A stretch of 64,000 nt of DNA, from NCBI RefSeq assembly GCF_002951615.1, contig NZ_CP019063.1:310001-374000 (forward strand), given 5' to 3'. The notes under the pieces are model-generated. The model did no database searches. It had not been told where the DNA came from and worked only from the letters and a program-made list of their open reading frames with translations. Shown here piece after piece: positions 26,217 through 35,183 of this stretch. A program made the position numbers and the translations under genes. Numbering within the stretch: position 1 is the first letter of the stretch; each line of letters opens with the position of its first letter. Origin of the DNA: Rahnella sikkimica. Its GTDB lineage: Bacteria; Pseudomonadota; Gammaproteobacteria; Enterobacterales; Enterobacteriaceae.

Positions 26217-27467
26217 ATGAAGAATAGCAACCGAAGTCCTTACACATTGCTTAGCGGGTTACTTTTCTGTTTTTTCTACACCTGGTCATCAGCCTTCTCG
26301 CTTATCTCACTGTGGTTAAGCCAGAAGATTGGCCTGCGGGGGGCTGATACCGGGCTGTTATTTTCTGCCATCGCCCTGACGGCGCTTTGCGCTCAGCCGT
26401 TGTACGGTTTTATTCAGGATAAGCTGGGTTTACGCAAGAACCTGCTCTGGGCAATTGGTTTTCTGTTGCTGCTCAGTGGCCCCTTTTTCATCTTTGTCTT
26501 TGCGCCGTTACTGCAGGCCAATATTTTTGCGGGAGCGGTAGCGGGCGGGCTCTATGTCGGTGCCACTTTTTTTGCCGGGATTGGGGCGCTGGAGTCGTAT
26601 ACCGAACGCGTCAGTCGCATTTTAGGTTTCGAGTTTGGCAAAGCCAGAATGTGGGGATCGCTGGGCTGGGCGGCGGCGACGTTCTTCTCCGGCATGCTCT
26701 TTAACATCAATCCAAACCTTAATTTCTGGATGGGATCCTGCTCCGCGTTGGTTTTCCTGCTGTTACTGTGGAGATTACGCGAAGTCAAAACCGATGCCCT
26801 GAGTCAGCTTGAGTACGGTAAACCCGGTAATCTGCGGTTTTCCGATGCCACCGACCTGTTCCGCCTCCCCCGCTTTTGGGCGCTGATCGTATTTGTCACC
26901 GGTGTCAGCGTTTATAACGTCTATGACCAGCAATTCCCGGTGTACTTCTCGTCACTCTTCTCTGACGTCAGAAACGGCAACGAGATGTACGGTTTCCTGA
27001 ATTCCTTCCAGGTATTTCTGGAAGCGGGCGGGATGTTCCTCGCGCCGTTTGTGGTTAACAAGATTGGCGCTAAAAATGGCCTGTTGCTGAGCGGTCTGAT
27101 TATGGCGCTGCGCGTCTTTGGTTCAGGGCTGGCCGCGGATGCCGTCACGATTTCCTGCATGAAACTGCTGCACGCCGTGGAGTTGCCGATTCTGCTGATC
27201 GCCATGTTTAAGTACATCACCACGCGCTTCGACCCGCGCCTGTCAGCCACGCTGTATCTGGTGGGTTTCCAGTTTATTACGCAGGTCTGTGCCAGTGTGT
27301 TTTCGCCACTGGCAGGCAAAGGCTATGACACGATGGGCTTCGCCGACACCTACATGATTATGGGCGCGCTGGTACTTTCCCTCACGCTGATTTCCGCTTT
27401 CCTTCTCACCGGTGACAAGAGCCGGACTCCCTATTCAATGGACTTTAAAAAGGGCGAAAACCTATGA
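26217..27467 (+). CDS. cscB: Sucrose:proton symporter CscB (LacY/OHS family MFS)
   Basis: The 416-residue protein has twelve predicted membrane helices and matches the oligosaccharide:H+ symporter family. The N-terminus 'YTLLSGLLFCFFYTWSSAFSLISLWLSQKIGL' and 'GFIQDKLGLRKNLLWAIG' follow LacY/CscB. E. coli CscB has 415 residues. It imports unphosphorylated sucrose, which the next gene's enzyme hydrolyses. The cscA start overlaps its stop (ATGA), so the two are coupled. A CRP site and two CscR-type operators lie upstream. Confidence 0.88.
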   Translation: MKNSNRSPYTLLSGLLFCFFYTWSSAFSLISLWLSQKIGLRGADTGLLFSAIALTALCAQPLYGFIQDKLGLRKNLLWAIGFLLLLSGPFFIFVFAPLLQANIFAGAVAGGLYVGATFFAGIGALESYTERVSRILGFEFGKARMWGSLGWAAATFFSGMLFNINPNLNFWMGSCSALVFLLLLWRLREVKTDALSQLEYGKPGNLRFSDATDLFRLPRFWALIVFVTGVSVYNVYDQQFPVYFSSLFSDVRNGNEMYGFLNSFQVFLEAGGMFLAPFVVNKIGAKNGLLLSGLIMALRVFGSGLAADAVTISCMKLLHAVELPILLIAMFKYITTRFDPRLSATLYLVGFQFITQVCASVFSPLAGKGYDTMGFADTYMIMGALVLSLTLISAFLLTGDKSRTPYSMDFKKGENL

Positions 27468-28903
27468 AGCAGCGACTTGAACGTGCTGAGCACGCTTTGC
27501 AGGATGCGGCAAAAAAACGCGGCAACGCATTCTATCCCCTCTTTCATCTTGCGCCACCGGCTGGCTGGATGAACGACCCGAACGGGCTGATTTACCATCA
27601 GGGTGTTTACCACGCTTTCTATCAGCACCACCCGTTCAGTGAAAACTGGGGACCCATGCACTGGGGACATGCCACCAGCAAAGACATGGTGAACTGGCAG
27701 CATCAGCCGGTTGCGCTGGCACCTGGCGAAGATTACGACCGCGATGGTTGCTTTTCCGGCAGCGCAGTAGACGACAACGGCGTACTCAGTCTGATCTATA
27801 CCGGTCATGTCTGGCTTAACGGCGAAGGCAATGACAGTGCGATCCGCGAAGTGCAATGTCTGGCCACCAGCGAGGACGGCATTCATTTCACCAAACAGGG
27901 TGTGATCCTCACCCCGCCGGACAACATCATGCATTTTCGTGACCCGAAAGTGTGGCGCGAGAACGGCTGCTGGTGGATGGTGATCGGCGCACGCGATAAC
28001 AGCGACTGCGGACAGGTGCTGCTCTATAAAGGAACAAGCCTGCAAAGCTGGGTGCTGGATCGCGTACTGGCTAAAGCGGACAGCCATACCGGCTATATGT
28101 GGGAATGCCCGGATTTCTTCCCGCTCGGCGATGAACATATCCTGATGTGTTCCCCGCAAGGTATCAAAGCGCAGGGCGATGATTATCAGAACTTATTCCA
28201 GAGCGGCTGCCTGCGCGGGTCGTGGCAACCGGGTCAGGACTTCACAATCACAGAAGGCTTTACCGAACTGGATCACGGCCATGATTTCTACGCACCGCAG
28301 TCATTCACGGCGACCGGTGGACGGCGGATCGTCATCGCGTGGATGGATATGTGGGAATCCGTGATGCCGTCAAAAGCGGAAGGATGGGCGGGCTGTATGA
28401 CATTGCCACGCGAACTGACGCTGCGTGATGGCAAAGTGCGCATGATGCCCGTGAATGAAATCGAGACGCTGCGCCGTGAACATTATCCTGTCGCACCGTG
28501 CGTGCTCGGGAATGGCGTCCGGCCTCTGGTGGAAGATGCACAAGCCGTGGAGATCATCACGCAATGGGATCTGACCGCTTCAGATGCTGAACGCTTCGGG
28601 ATAAAACTCGGGGACGGCGTATCCCTTTTTGTGGATACACTGGCGCAAAGACTCTGTCTGGAAAGGGATTTCCCGATGCACGGCATCAAAGACGCCCGTA
28701 GCATCGCACTGACACCAGGGCAACGGCTGGATTTGCGCATGTTCATCGACCGTTCGTCGGTGGAGATTTTCGTCAATCAGGGAGACGCGACGTTCAGCAG
28801 CAGAATTTATCCGCAACCCGACCAGCGCGCCCTGTCCGTTTTTGCCACCAACGGTAAAGCGGCCTTAGTTCACGGTGACGTCTGGACGCTAAGCGCAGGC
28901 TGA
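27464..28903 (+). CDS. cscA: Sucrose hydrolase CscA (GH32 beta-fructofuranosidase)
   Basis: The 479-residue enzyme is a GH32 invertase of the length of E. coli CscA (477). Catalytic signatures are 'WMNDPNGL' (nucleophile Asp38), 'FRDPKVW' (transition-state Asp), and 'WECPDFF' (acid/base Glu). A C-terminal beta-sandwich follows ('LRMFIDRSSVEIFVNQGD'). No signal peptide is seen, so sucrose is hydrolysed to glucose and fructose in the cytosol. No fructokinase gene (cscK) lies in this locus; fructose must be phosphorylated by an enzyme encoded elsewhere. Confidence 0.92.
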   Translation: MKQRLERAEHALQDAAKKRGNAFYPLFHLAPPAGWMNDPNGLIYHQGVYHAFYQHHPFSENWGPMHWGHATSKDMVNWQHQPVALAPGEDYDRDGCFSGSAVDDNGVLSLIYTGHVWLNGEGNDSAIREVQCLATSEDGIHFTKQGVILTPPDNIMHFRDPKVWRENGCWWMVIGARDNSDCGQVLLYKGTSLQSWVLDRVLAKADSHTGYMWECPDFFPLGDEHILMCSPQGIKAQGDDYQNLFQSGCLRGSWQPGQDFTITEGFTELDHGHDFYAPQSFTATGGRRIVIAWMDMWESVMPSKAEGWAGCMTLPRELTLRDGKVRMMPVNEIETLRREHYPVAPCVLGNGVRPLVEDAQAVEIITQWDLTASDAERFGIKLGDGVSLFVDTLAQRLCLERDFPMHGIKDARSIALTPGQRLDLRMFIDRSSVEIFVNQGDATFSSRIYPQPDQRALSVFATNGKAALVHGDVWTLSAG

Positions 28904-28932
28904 TCGTGCGGGAAGTGAATAAAGAGAAGACG

Positions 28933-29928
28933 TTATAAAGACTCGCGCTCCAGTACAGGGGAATCGATTTTTATCAATCCCTGATTGGGGCGCTGTTCGA
29001 TCAGATGCAACACCGCCTCGCGGCCAATTTCGCGGTGAGGTAATTGAACGGTGGTCAGCGGCGGGATGAATAAATCGCCGATACCGACCATGTTGTCGTA
29101 CCCCAGCACGGCAACCTGCTGCGGGATCTTAATCCCCTTCGCCAGCAAAACCTGATAAGCCAGAAAAGCAATGCGGTCATTGCCGCAAATCAGCACATCA
29201 AAGTCCGGTTTGCCATTGGGCGCAAATCTTTCCAGAATCTGTACGACGTCACGATAGTGCTCATCACCGGATTCCATATGAAACTGGCGAAGTTGTTCCG
29301 CAGGCATTCCGGCTTCGCGCCAGGCTTGCTCTGCGCCAGCCCGGCGGCGGATCCCGGCAGGAACAGATTCCGGTAAATAAAAGCACAGAGGATTCCGGTA
29401 TCCCTTTTGCAAAAGCAATTTCATGGCCTGATACTGCCCGCCGAAATCGTCAGGAATGTAACCCGGAAGTGCATGATCAGGGCTGATACAGTTAGCCAGC
29501 ACAAGATTTTTACCGACCAGGCGCGGCGGGATATTCACTTCACGCAGCCCCATGGTGGTGAAAATAATGCCGTCCGGGCGCTGGGAAAGAAGCTGACTGA
29601 CGGCACGTTCGCTGTCAGATTCAGAGGTAATGCTGACAAGAAAACTGCTCCAGCCAAATTCACGGGCGGTGAGTTCAATAGACAGCAGCAGTTCAACGGA
29701 GAATGGCGTGGTTGCGGTGTCCAGCGCCAGCACGCCCAGCGTGGAGAGTTTGCTGCTTTTACCGCGCATTTTTCGCGCTGAGAAATCGGGCACATAGTTG
29801 AGTGCATCGATCGCTTCCCGCACCTTTGCCAGTGTTTCCGGCTTAAGTCGTTGAGGCTCGTTAATGGCGCGTGACACCGTCATCAGCGAAACTGAGGCCC
29901 GTTGGGCCACTTCTTTCAGCGAAGCCAT
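28933..29928 (-). CDS. cscR: LacI-family sucrose operon repressor CscR
   Basis: From ATG 29928 the protein has 331 residues, the same as E. coli CscR. It has a LacI helix-turn-helix ('SLKEVAQRASVSLMTVSRAINEPQRLKPETLAKVREAIDALNYVPD', residues 3-50), hinge, and a periplasmic-binding-protein-like effector domain. The in-frame upstream ATGs (29994, 29943) lack the GGGAGA ribosome-binding site found before 29928. It is convergent with cscA and should bind the two GTTAACGTTAAC operators before cscB, being released by sucrose or its products. Confidence 0.9.
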   Translation of the reverse strand: MASLKEVAQRASVSLMTVSRAINEPQRLKPETLAKVREAIDALNYVPDFSARKMRGKSSKLSTLGVLALDTATTPFSVELLLSIELTAREFGWSSFLVSITSESDSERAVSQLLSQRPDGIIFTTMGLREVNIPPRLVGKNLVLANCISPDHALPGYIPDDFGGQYQAMKLLLQKGYRNPLCFYLPESVPAGIRRRAGAEQAWREAGMPAEQLRQFHMESGDEHYRDVVQILERFAPNGKPDFDVLICGNDRIAFLAYQVLLAKGIKIPQQVAVLGYDNMVGIGDLFIPPLTTVQLPHREIGREAVLHLIEQRPNQGLIKIDSPVLERESL

Positions 29929-30138
29929 AATTCTCCCGCTCATGATATTTCTATGTGCTGATCCTACACAAAAACAGTGCCGTTGCGCACGCAAAAAACC
30001 CTTCTAATGAGAGGTGACAACCTATTTACCTTAAAGCGCGGCAAGTTATTGTTCGGATATCCATCAAAACCTGTGATCCACTGAATACCTGAATTGAATG
30101 TGCTACATTATTGAATTAAAAATAGGGAACGAAACCGG

Positions 30139-30792
30139 ATGGAATATTATCTTTTAGTCTTGGCAAAATTCGTACTGGGTTTTTTGATCGTCATTTCACA
30201 CCTGAATTTCTCAGGGAAAACACAGCTCTCTCAGATGACACCCGTCGATTTTATCGGCAACTTTGTCCTGGGTGGCATTATCGGCGGCGTCATTTACAAC
30301 GATGTGATCCCCCTGTACCAGTATATTATCGTACTTATTATCGGCGTTATGTTGATATCTTTGCTCAATGCCGTCAGCAAGCGATTTTTTATCTTTCGTT
30401 CCTTTGCAATTGGCAATCCCATTCCTATTATCAAGGACGGGAAGTTTATTATGGAAAATATTCTAAAACGAAAAAACAAGATTGATATCCTGAACGTCGC
30501 GTCCCAGTTACATGCGCAGGGCATCCACTCTTTTCAGAACCTGAAATATGCCCAAATCGAACCGGGCGGCCAGATCACCGCGGTCTGTGAAGGCGCAGAC
30601 ATGCCGTCGGTGATACTGATTAAAGACGGCAGAATCAGGTACTCGGAGCTGGATGCCATTCAGAAAGACGAAGAATGGCTACATGAAAAAATCACTTCAC
30701 TGGGTGTTGAACAGATCGGTGACATCTTCCTCGCCGAATTCTGGCACGGAGAAATGACGCTGGTGATGTCCGACGGGAAAGTGTGCCGGTAG
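30139..30792 (+). CDS. DUF421 (YetF/YcaP-like) membrane protein
   Basis: The 217-residue protein has three N-terminal membrane helices (residues about 3-80) and a cytosolic DUF421 domain with 'GNPIPIIKDGKFIMENILKRKNKIDILNVASQLHAQGIHSFQNLKYAQIEPGGQITAV'. This fits the YetF/YcaP family. Biochemical function is not established. The start has AGGGAACG upstream. It is a single gene, followed by 340 bp without genes. Confidence 0.82.
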   Translation: MEYYLLVLAKFVLGFLIVISHLNFSGKTQLSQMTPVDFIGNFVLGGIIGGVIYNDVIPLYQYIIVLIIGVMLISLLNAVSKRFFIFRSFAIGNPIPIIKDGKFIMENILKRKNKIDILNVASQLHAQGIHSFQNLKYAQIEPGGQITAVCEGADMPSVILIKDGRIRYSELDAIQKDEEWLHEKITSLGVEQIGDIFLAEFWHGEMTLVMSDGKVCR

Positions 30793-31134
30793 TGCCTGAC
30801 CAGGATAATTTGAAGCGGTACTGTTCTGTGCCATGTTAACTAACCATCAGAATTGCCAGTCAATACGCAATCATCATGCAGGACAACGGCGAGCTTCCGT
30901 TCCTCGCTTTTGAGGTACAACCATACTTAAATCACCCACATTGCAGACTCCATCGCCCCTGCAATGTGGGGGGTTCTGGCCGGGTTAGAATGCATAATCT
31001 GGCACTTCAGAATTAATAGGGTATTGAGAAAAGATATAGTCTATTTTTCGACTTGTTTTGCCTTATTTGTTATATGGCGAAAGGGAATTTATATGGGATA
31101 AATGCACTAAAGGAATATCAAAAGGATTGACCCT
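30793..31134. other. Gene-free region with inverted repeat and a possible repeat remnant
   Basis: No coding frame is supported in this 342 bp. It contains a perfect 12-bp inverted repeat at 30935-30970. At about 30880-30915 a stretch (GACAACGGCGAGCTTCCGTT...) weakly resembles the dispersed repeat at 32044 and 41215. The last 120 bp are AT-rich and probably carry the cupin gene promoter. Confidence 0.5.
30935..30970. repeat. 12-bp inverted repeat
   Basis: CCCACATTGCAG (30935-30946) and CTGCAATGTGGG (30959-30970) are perfect complements with a 12-base loop. No T-run follows, so it is not a typical terminator; it may be a mobile-element remnant or an operator. Confidence 0.6.
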
Positions 31135-31440
31135 ATGTCGCTTTATGATCTTAAAACCAAAGCAAATACATTAAATGAGGCCTGGCACTCTCAAGTATTA
31201 GGCCACATTGGGGAAGCAAATCTCAAAATTTTACGAATGGATGAACGCTCAGTATCTGAAGAGGTACATGGATATGACGAGGGGTTACTGGTCATTGACG
31301 GACGTCTTGAGCTAAGTGTTAAAGGTAAAAAAATCTCTGTAAGGACGGGCGAGCTTTATGTAGCCAAAGCTGGCGTTCCACATACTGTGGAAATCGGCAG
31401 TTTTGGCACATTGTTTATCATTGATCTATCAGAAAAATAA
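31135..31440 (+). CDS. Small cupin-domain protein
   Basis: The 101-residue protein is a single cupin barrel: 'EEVHGYDEGLLVIDGRLELSVKGKKISVRTGELYVAKAGVPHTVE' fits the two cupin motifs, with His44 and a late His as candidate metal ligands. Small cupins serve many roles (isomerase, dioxygenase, regulator), so function is not assigned. The gene stands alone and is AT-rich. Confidence 0.78.
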   Translation: MSLYDLKTKANTLNEAWHSQVLGHIGEANLKILRMDERSVSEEVHGYDEGLLVIDGRLELSVKGKKISVRTGELYVAKAGVPHTVEIGSFGTLFIIDLSEK

Positions 31441-31508
31441 ATCGTCTCTTGCCCACAGAAACTCATAGTCTGAATCATTGGCAATGTTTCTTTCATCGGA
31501 TACCGGAC

Positions 31509-31536
31509 TGTCAGCTTCGTGCCAGAAACGGACATA
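31509..31536. repeat. Dispersed palindromic repeat, copy A
   Basis: The core GCTTCGTGCCAGAAACGGAC, preceded by TGTCA and followed by ATA, is an imperfect palindrome like the copies at 35063, 41196 and 45106. All four lie in intergenic DNA. Confidence 0.55.
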
Positions 31537-31627
31537 ACCTCACATCAAAAAGCTGGGGCGGATGCAGGACCGTAGTTGACCTATTATGTGTAAAAAATTC
31601 GATATAACGTTTTGATAGTATGCGTTT

Positions 31628-31930
31628 TTATAAGTCGTGCGCGGTTACAAGACTATTCATCAGAATGTATTGAGCATCTTTGCGCTTATGTTGGTCAATC
31701 AATGGCACAAGCCGTCTGAAATGCTCACTTTCACAATGCAATTCGAGAGCTTTACGATCAGGCCATTCCTCTATAAAAATGAAATGCCCCGGATCCTTTT
31801 CATCGATATACAGATCATAAGCGATGCAAAGAGGTTCCTTTTTAGTGGCCGATACTAGCTCACGGTACAAGGCCATAACCTTCTCAACACAATCAGGTTT
31901 TATAAAGTCTTCGGCAATTACTTTTAACAT
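31628..31930 (-). CDS. Antibiotic biosynthesis monooxygenase (ABM) family protein
   Basis: From ATG 31930 the protein has 100 residues: 'MLKVIAEDFIKPDCVEKVMALYRELV', then 'EPLCIAYDLYIDEKDPGHFIFIEEWPDRKALELHCESEHFRRLVPLI'. This is the ABM/YgiN ferredoxin-like fold with its 'EEW....ALE.H..S.HF' signature. Members are quinol monooxygenases or haem-degrading enzymes; substrate is unknown. I use 31930 because AGAGG precedes it; the earlier ATG (31963) adds an unrelated tail. Confidence 0.82.
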   Translation of the reverse strand: MLKVIAEDFIKPDCVEKVMALYRELVSATKKEPLCIAYDLYIDEKDPGHFIFIEEWPDRKALELHCESEHFRRLVPLIDQHKRKDAQYILMNSLVTAHDL

Positions 31931-32043
31931 TACAGCCTCTAAAGATAAGAAGAATCTACACACTATGGCGTAAAGAGATGTTTTGGCAAAACTCCTTAAA
32001 ATTGCACTGACCTTAATCCCCTTAATTAATAGATCGTGATGTT

Positions 32044-32087
32044 AGTAATGCCTTAACCAGTTGTGAGAACAATTGCGAACTTCAGCT
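32044..32087 (+). repeat. Dispersed repeat arm, copy 2
   Basis: These 44 bases, beginning AGTAATGCCTT and ending GCGAACTTCAGCT, match the reverse complement of 41215-41258 at 37 of 44 positions. They probably belong to the same repeat family as the palindromic copies. Confidence 0.6.
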
Positions 32088-32187
32088 CCTCGCTCATAGC
32101 CGCCTGTTGACACTGCCACAAGCATGTCTGTGTAAAAAGAGAAGGTGTTATAATCCAGGCATTCACTTGCCCTCATAGACGATAACG

Positions 32188-32682
32188 ATGATGAATAAAA
32201 TACTGGTAAGTGCTTGCCTGATGGGGTTCAAAGTGCGCTATGACGGAAGCGAGAAAGCACAAATGACCGATCAGTTGCAGCGCTGGCAGAAAGAGCAGCG
32301 TCTTGTGATCCATTGTCCTGAACTGGCCGCCGGACTGCCAGTTCCACGTCCTCCGGCTGAGATTGTTTCTACTGATGATCAAGACGTCATGCAGGCTCAG
32401 GTCAGAATACATGAAATGACGGGGCAGGACGTCACTGAGCACTATCAGCTTGCCGCCTGGTTGGCACTTCGTACAGCTCAGGAGTCAGGTTGTACCGCTG
32501 CGCTGTTAACCGACGGCAGTCCAACATGCGGTAGCCAATTCATCTATGACGGTTCATTTAGCGGCCAGCGTAAGTCAGGTATGGGAGTCGCAGCTTCGCT
32601 ACTCGCGGAACATGGAATAGCCGTGTTTTCTGAGAAGAGGCTCGCCGATCTCATTGCCTGGATTGATGAGAAAGAACGCTGA
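32188..32682 (+). CDS. DUF523 domain protein
   Basis: The 164-residue protein has the DUF523 pattern: 'KILVSACLMGFKVRYDGS' at the N-terminus, 'HCPELAAGLPVPRPPAEI' in the middle and 'ALLTDGSPTCGSQFIYDGSFSGQRKSGMGVAASLLAEHGI' near the end. The conserved Cys residues (CL, CPE, TCG) suggest an iron-sulfur or thiol function, which is not established in the literature I know. It is a single gene. Confidence 0.85.
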   Translation: MMNKILVSACLMGFKVRYDGSEKAQMTDQLQRWQKEQRLVIHCPELAAGLPVPRPPAEIVSTDDQDVMQAQVRIHEMTGQDVTEHYQLAAWLALRTAQESGCTAALLTDGSPTCGSQFIYDGSFSGQRKSGMGVAASLLAEHGIAVFSEKRLADLIAWIDEKER

Positions 32683-32876
32683 ACTTATTTTTCATTGAGA
32701 TACGAAAAGAAATCAGTTTGTTGTTTATTCATGGCGTCACACCTTCTCAGGCCAATTTGTGCCACAACACAATAAAGGATCTAAGGTGTTTCCGACAAAT
32801 GAACGGCCCATTAGCAGGTCAAAGGTCGCCTGTTTGTTTTCGTTCGATTTTGCAAATCTGCTCTGAGGATACTGAC

Positions 32877-33359
32877 ATGACCCCCTTTCATCAACTTACC
32901 GCCAACAGCCTGGGTGGCCAGCTTATTTCTATGGCCGACTATGCTGGCAAGCTGGTTCTGGTGGTGAATACCGCCAGCCATTGCGGCTTCACGCCACAAT
33001 ACGCAGGGCTTGAAACACTCTACAAGAAGTTCGCTGCCTCAGGTCTGGTGGTGCTGGGCTTCCCCTGTAACCAGTTCGGTCATCAGGAACCCGGCGGTGC
33101 CGATGAAATCGCGCAGACCTGCCACATCCACTATGGTGTGAGCTTTCCGATGTTTGAGAAAGTGGAGGTCAACGGTACCGCTACGCACCCGGTATTTCGT
33201 TACCTGAAAGACGAATTGCCCGGCGTGCTGGGTGGACGGATCAAGTGGAACTTTACTAAGTTCCTGATCGGTCGCGACGGCAAACCGCTCAAACGTTTTG
33301 CACCGCTTACCTCCCCAGAGAAAATGGAAACCCTCATTCTTGCTGCACTTGAAACCTAA
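32877..33359 (+). CDS. Glutathione peroxidase-family thiol peroxidase
   Basis: From ATG 32877 (TGAGGAT upstream) the protein has 160 residues: 'VVNTASHCGFTPQYAGLETLYKKF' with peroxidatic Cys36, 'VVLGFPCNQFGHQEPGG' and 'IKWNFTKFLIGRDGKPLKRF' with the catalytic Gln and Trp/Asn. It uses Cys rather than selenocysteine and probably reduces peroxides with thioredoxin (BtuE/Gpx-like). An in-frame ATG far upstream (32718) is not used, since homology starts at MTPFHQ. Confidence 0.9.
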   Translation: MTPFHQLTANSLGGQLISMADYAGKLVLVVNTASHCGFTPQYAGLETLYKKFAASGLVVLGFPCNQFGHQEPGGADEIAQTCHIHYGVSFPMFEKVEVNGTATHPVFRYLKDELPGVLGGRIKWNFTKFLIGRDGKPLKRFAPLTSPEKMETLILAALET

Positions 33360-33408
33360 ATGTTCCTGAAATTCAAACCGTCCACAGACAGGATCCTCAC
33401 TCTGCGTA

Positions 33409-34101
33409 TCACCAGGGAAGTGCAATTTCTTCATCATTGGCTTTCTCACCATAATAGAGTGAAGGCAAGAAACGAGATAAGAAGGTGAACTCAGTATAAC
33501 AATGTCGGATAAGTGCTAATCCCATTTCATCGGTGGGATAAGTAGGATCATCATTACTCATACCGAGAATAAAACGGCTACGCAGCACACATCCAAACGG
33601 CGTATCCCGCGCAACATGGAGCATTTGCCCATCCAATGGATCGCCTTGGCTATCCAGTTCGGCCTCTTCACCAAAACCTATCCTTGCGGCAACGATTGCC
33701 GAGACGCAATCATCAGCCATCGCCTTTCCCACAGTTTTTTCTCCGAATATTGACGCAGGATTATGGAATTTCAGACAGGCGGGAATGGGCGGAATTTCAG
33801 CTAACGATTCAACGGCACGGATGGTGGCACCGTAGTAACTTTGTCCTCGTTTCCAGTTGGCGTCCCAACCACGATGCTCAACATGGTCAACGGGATGCCA
33901 CCATTTTATGTGCTGCGTTGTTTCAAAAAAGGTAAACCACCAGTCAATCATCCGTCCTTTGCAACCCTGTAAATCGGTGCGCACTGCAACCATCAGACTC
34001 CCGTCATCCAGACGTTTAATGCCTGTCTCCAGCGGCATTGGCGCGGGATCAAGCAACGCTGAATGATCAAGCCATGGTCTGGCAATATCTTGTTTTAGCA
34101 T
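33409..34101 (-). CDS. DAPG-hydrolase (PhlG)-like protein
   Basis: The 230-residue protein shows the PhlG/phloretin-hydrolase-type pattern 'MIDWWFTFFETTQHIKWWHPVDHVEHRGWD', with His and Asp as candidate zinc ligands, and a C-terminal 'RHCYTEFTFLSRFLPSLYYGE' with a further His/Glu. Characterised members cleave a C-C bond in acylated phloroglucinols such as 2,4-diacetylphloroglucinol or phloretin. It is divergent from a TetR gene with a palindrome between, an arrangement like phlG-phlH in pseudomonads. Family assignment from motif memory is moderate; substrate is unknown. Confidence 0.62.
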   Translation of the reverse strand: MLKQDIARPWLDHSALLDPAPMPLETGIKRLDDGSLMVAVRTDLQGCKGRMIDWWFTFFETTQHIKWWHPVDHVEHRGWDANWKRGQSYYGATIRAVESLAEIPPIPACLKFHNPASIFGEKTVGKAMADDCVSAIVAARIGFGEEAELDSQGDPLDGQMLHVARDTPFGCVLRSRFILGMSNDDPTYPTDEMGLALIRHCYTEFTFLSRFLPSLYYGEKANDEEIALPW

Positions 34102-34141
34102 TTTACTTCTCCAGTGAAATCGGGAAATGCACTACATTTAA

Positions 34142-34158
34142 GAAACGAAGTTCGTTTC
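34142..34158. promoter_or_regulatory. Palindromic operator between PhlG-like and TetR genes
   Basis: GAAACGAA-G-TTCGTTTC is a perfect 17-bp palindrome in the 107-bp divergent region. It is the natural candidate binding site for the TetR protein and would let it control both genes. Confidence 0.72.
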
Positions 34159-34208
34159 CTAAACATAACCGATAAAATGTCCACATGACAAGCAAAAAAG
34201 GAACTCAC

Positions 34209-34853
34209 ATGCCAGCAGCAGTCCCAAAACCACGCGGACGCCCTTCAGCCCCACAGGAAGAAGTGAAAAAGCAGATAATCGACAGCACAATGACGTTGTT
34301 ATTTGATAAAGGGTATGACGCAACAACAATAGAAGCTGTTGCATCTCAAGCCGGTGTCGCCAAAAAGACGGTATATCGCTTTGCGAAGAATCGGGAAGAA
34401 CTGCTCGGCCTTTCAGTGCGTAATTGGACTGATAATTATGCGCCGCTCACACAACTCGACCCAAAGGATAAGAGTGACGTTTTACCAACCTTAAGAAAAT
34501 TACTGACGGCCATTTGTGGTCAGGCACTTTCAGAATCGGCAGTGAAAATGTTCCGTCTTCTCAATACGACATTTCCGGGTAAGGGAGAACTGCTCAAAAG
34601 ATATAATGAAAATGGTATTGAACGGGGCCAGCAATTACTCACCGACTGGATAATTCGGCAGCAAAATCATGGGTGGTTCCCGATGCTACCCGCAGACATC
34701 AGTGCCAAAGCCATCCTCGCTATGTGCGTCGCCGAACCTTTGCGCAAAACGGCTATTGGCTTAACTCATACCTTTGAGGATGAAGCAGTTGAGGCGCATC
34801 TGGATTCTTGCATGCAATTCATTTCCTTAATAATCGATCAGGGAAGTGAATAA
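34209..34853 (+). CDS. TetR/AcrR family regulator
   Basis: From ATG 34209 the protein has 214 residues. Its TetR helix-turn-helix is clear ('IIDSTMTLLFDKGYDATTIEAVASQAGVAKKTVYRFAKNREEL'), followed by an all-helical ligand domain. ATG 34209 has AGGA at good spacing; ATG 34185 has none. A perfect palindrome lies 50 bp upstream. It probably represses itself and the divergent PhlG-like hydrolase gene until a phenolic ligand binds, an inference. Confidence 0.85.
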   Translation: MPAAVPKPRGRPSAPQEEVKKQIIDSTMTLLFDKGYDATTIEAVASQAGVAKKTVYRFAKNREELLGLSVRNWTDNYAPLTQLDPKDKSDVLPTLRKLLTAICGQALSESAVKMFRLLNTTFPGKGELLKRYNENGIERGQQLLTDWIIRQQNHGWFPMLPADISAKAILAMCVAEPLRKTAIGLTHTFEDEAVEAHLDSCMQFISLIIDQGSE

Positions 34854-35183
34854 TATGCTGTCATCTCGGTGTTGCTCGCAGAACCATTAAGCTACTTAAT
34901 TTATACAGAGCAAAAACAAGTAAACGGTATAAATTTCAAAAGAATCAATACATGTGAAGAAAATAGTCTCTGGACTGTAGCAATTGCCGAGAGCGTTCTC
35001 GCGGAGCCCCAACTCGTAAAGGTTATTGCTTAGAAACATGGAGAAGCAGATTACTGTGAGTAAAGTCCGCTTCGAGCCAGAAGCGGAACTTTATATAAAT
35101 TGCAGTAGGTAGAACGCAACGATATTTTCCCTTTTGCAAGCGCCCCCCGTTTTTTACTCGCTAGTTACACCTGGATTTAATCA
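34854..35183. other. Gene-free region with repeat copy B
   Basis: No supported coding frame is present in these 330 bp. The region holds one copy of the dispersed palindromic repeat (35063-35092). Nothing else is recognised. Confidence 0.5.
35063..35092. repeat. Dispersed palindromic repeat, copy B
   Basis: AAGTCCGCTTC, GAGCCA, then GAAGCGGAACTT form an imperfect palindrome (one bulged base). The core matches copies A, C and D. It could also fold as a transcript hairpin. Confidence 0.55.
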
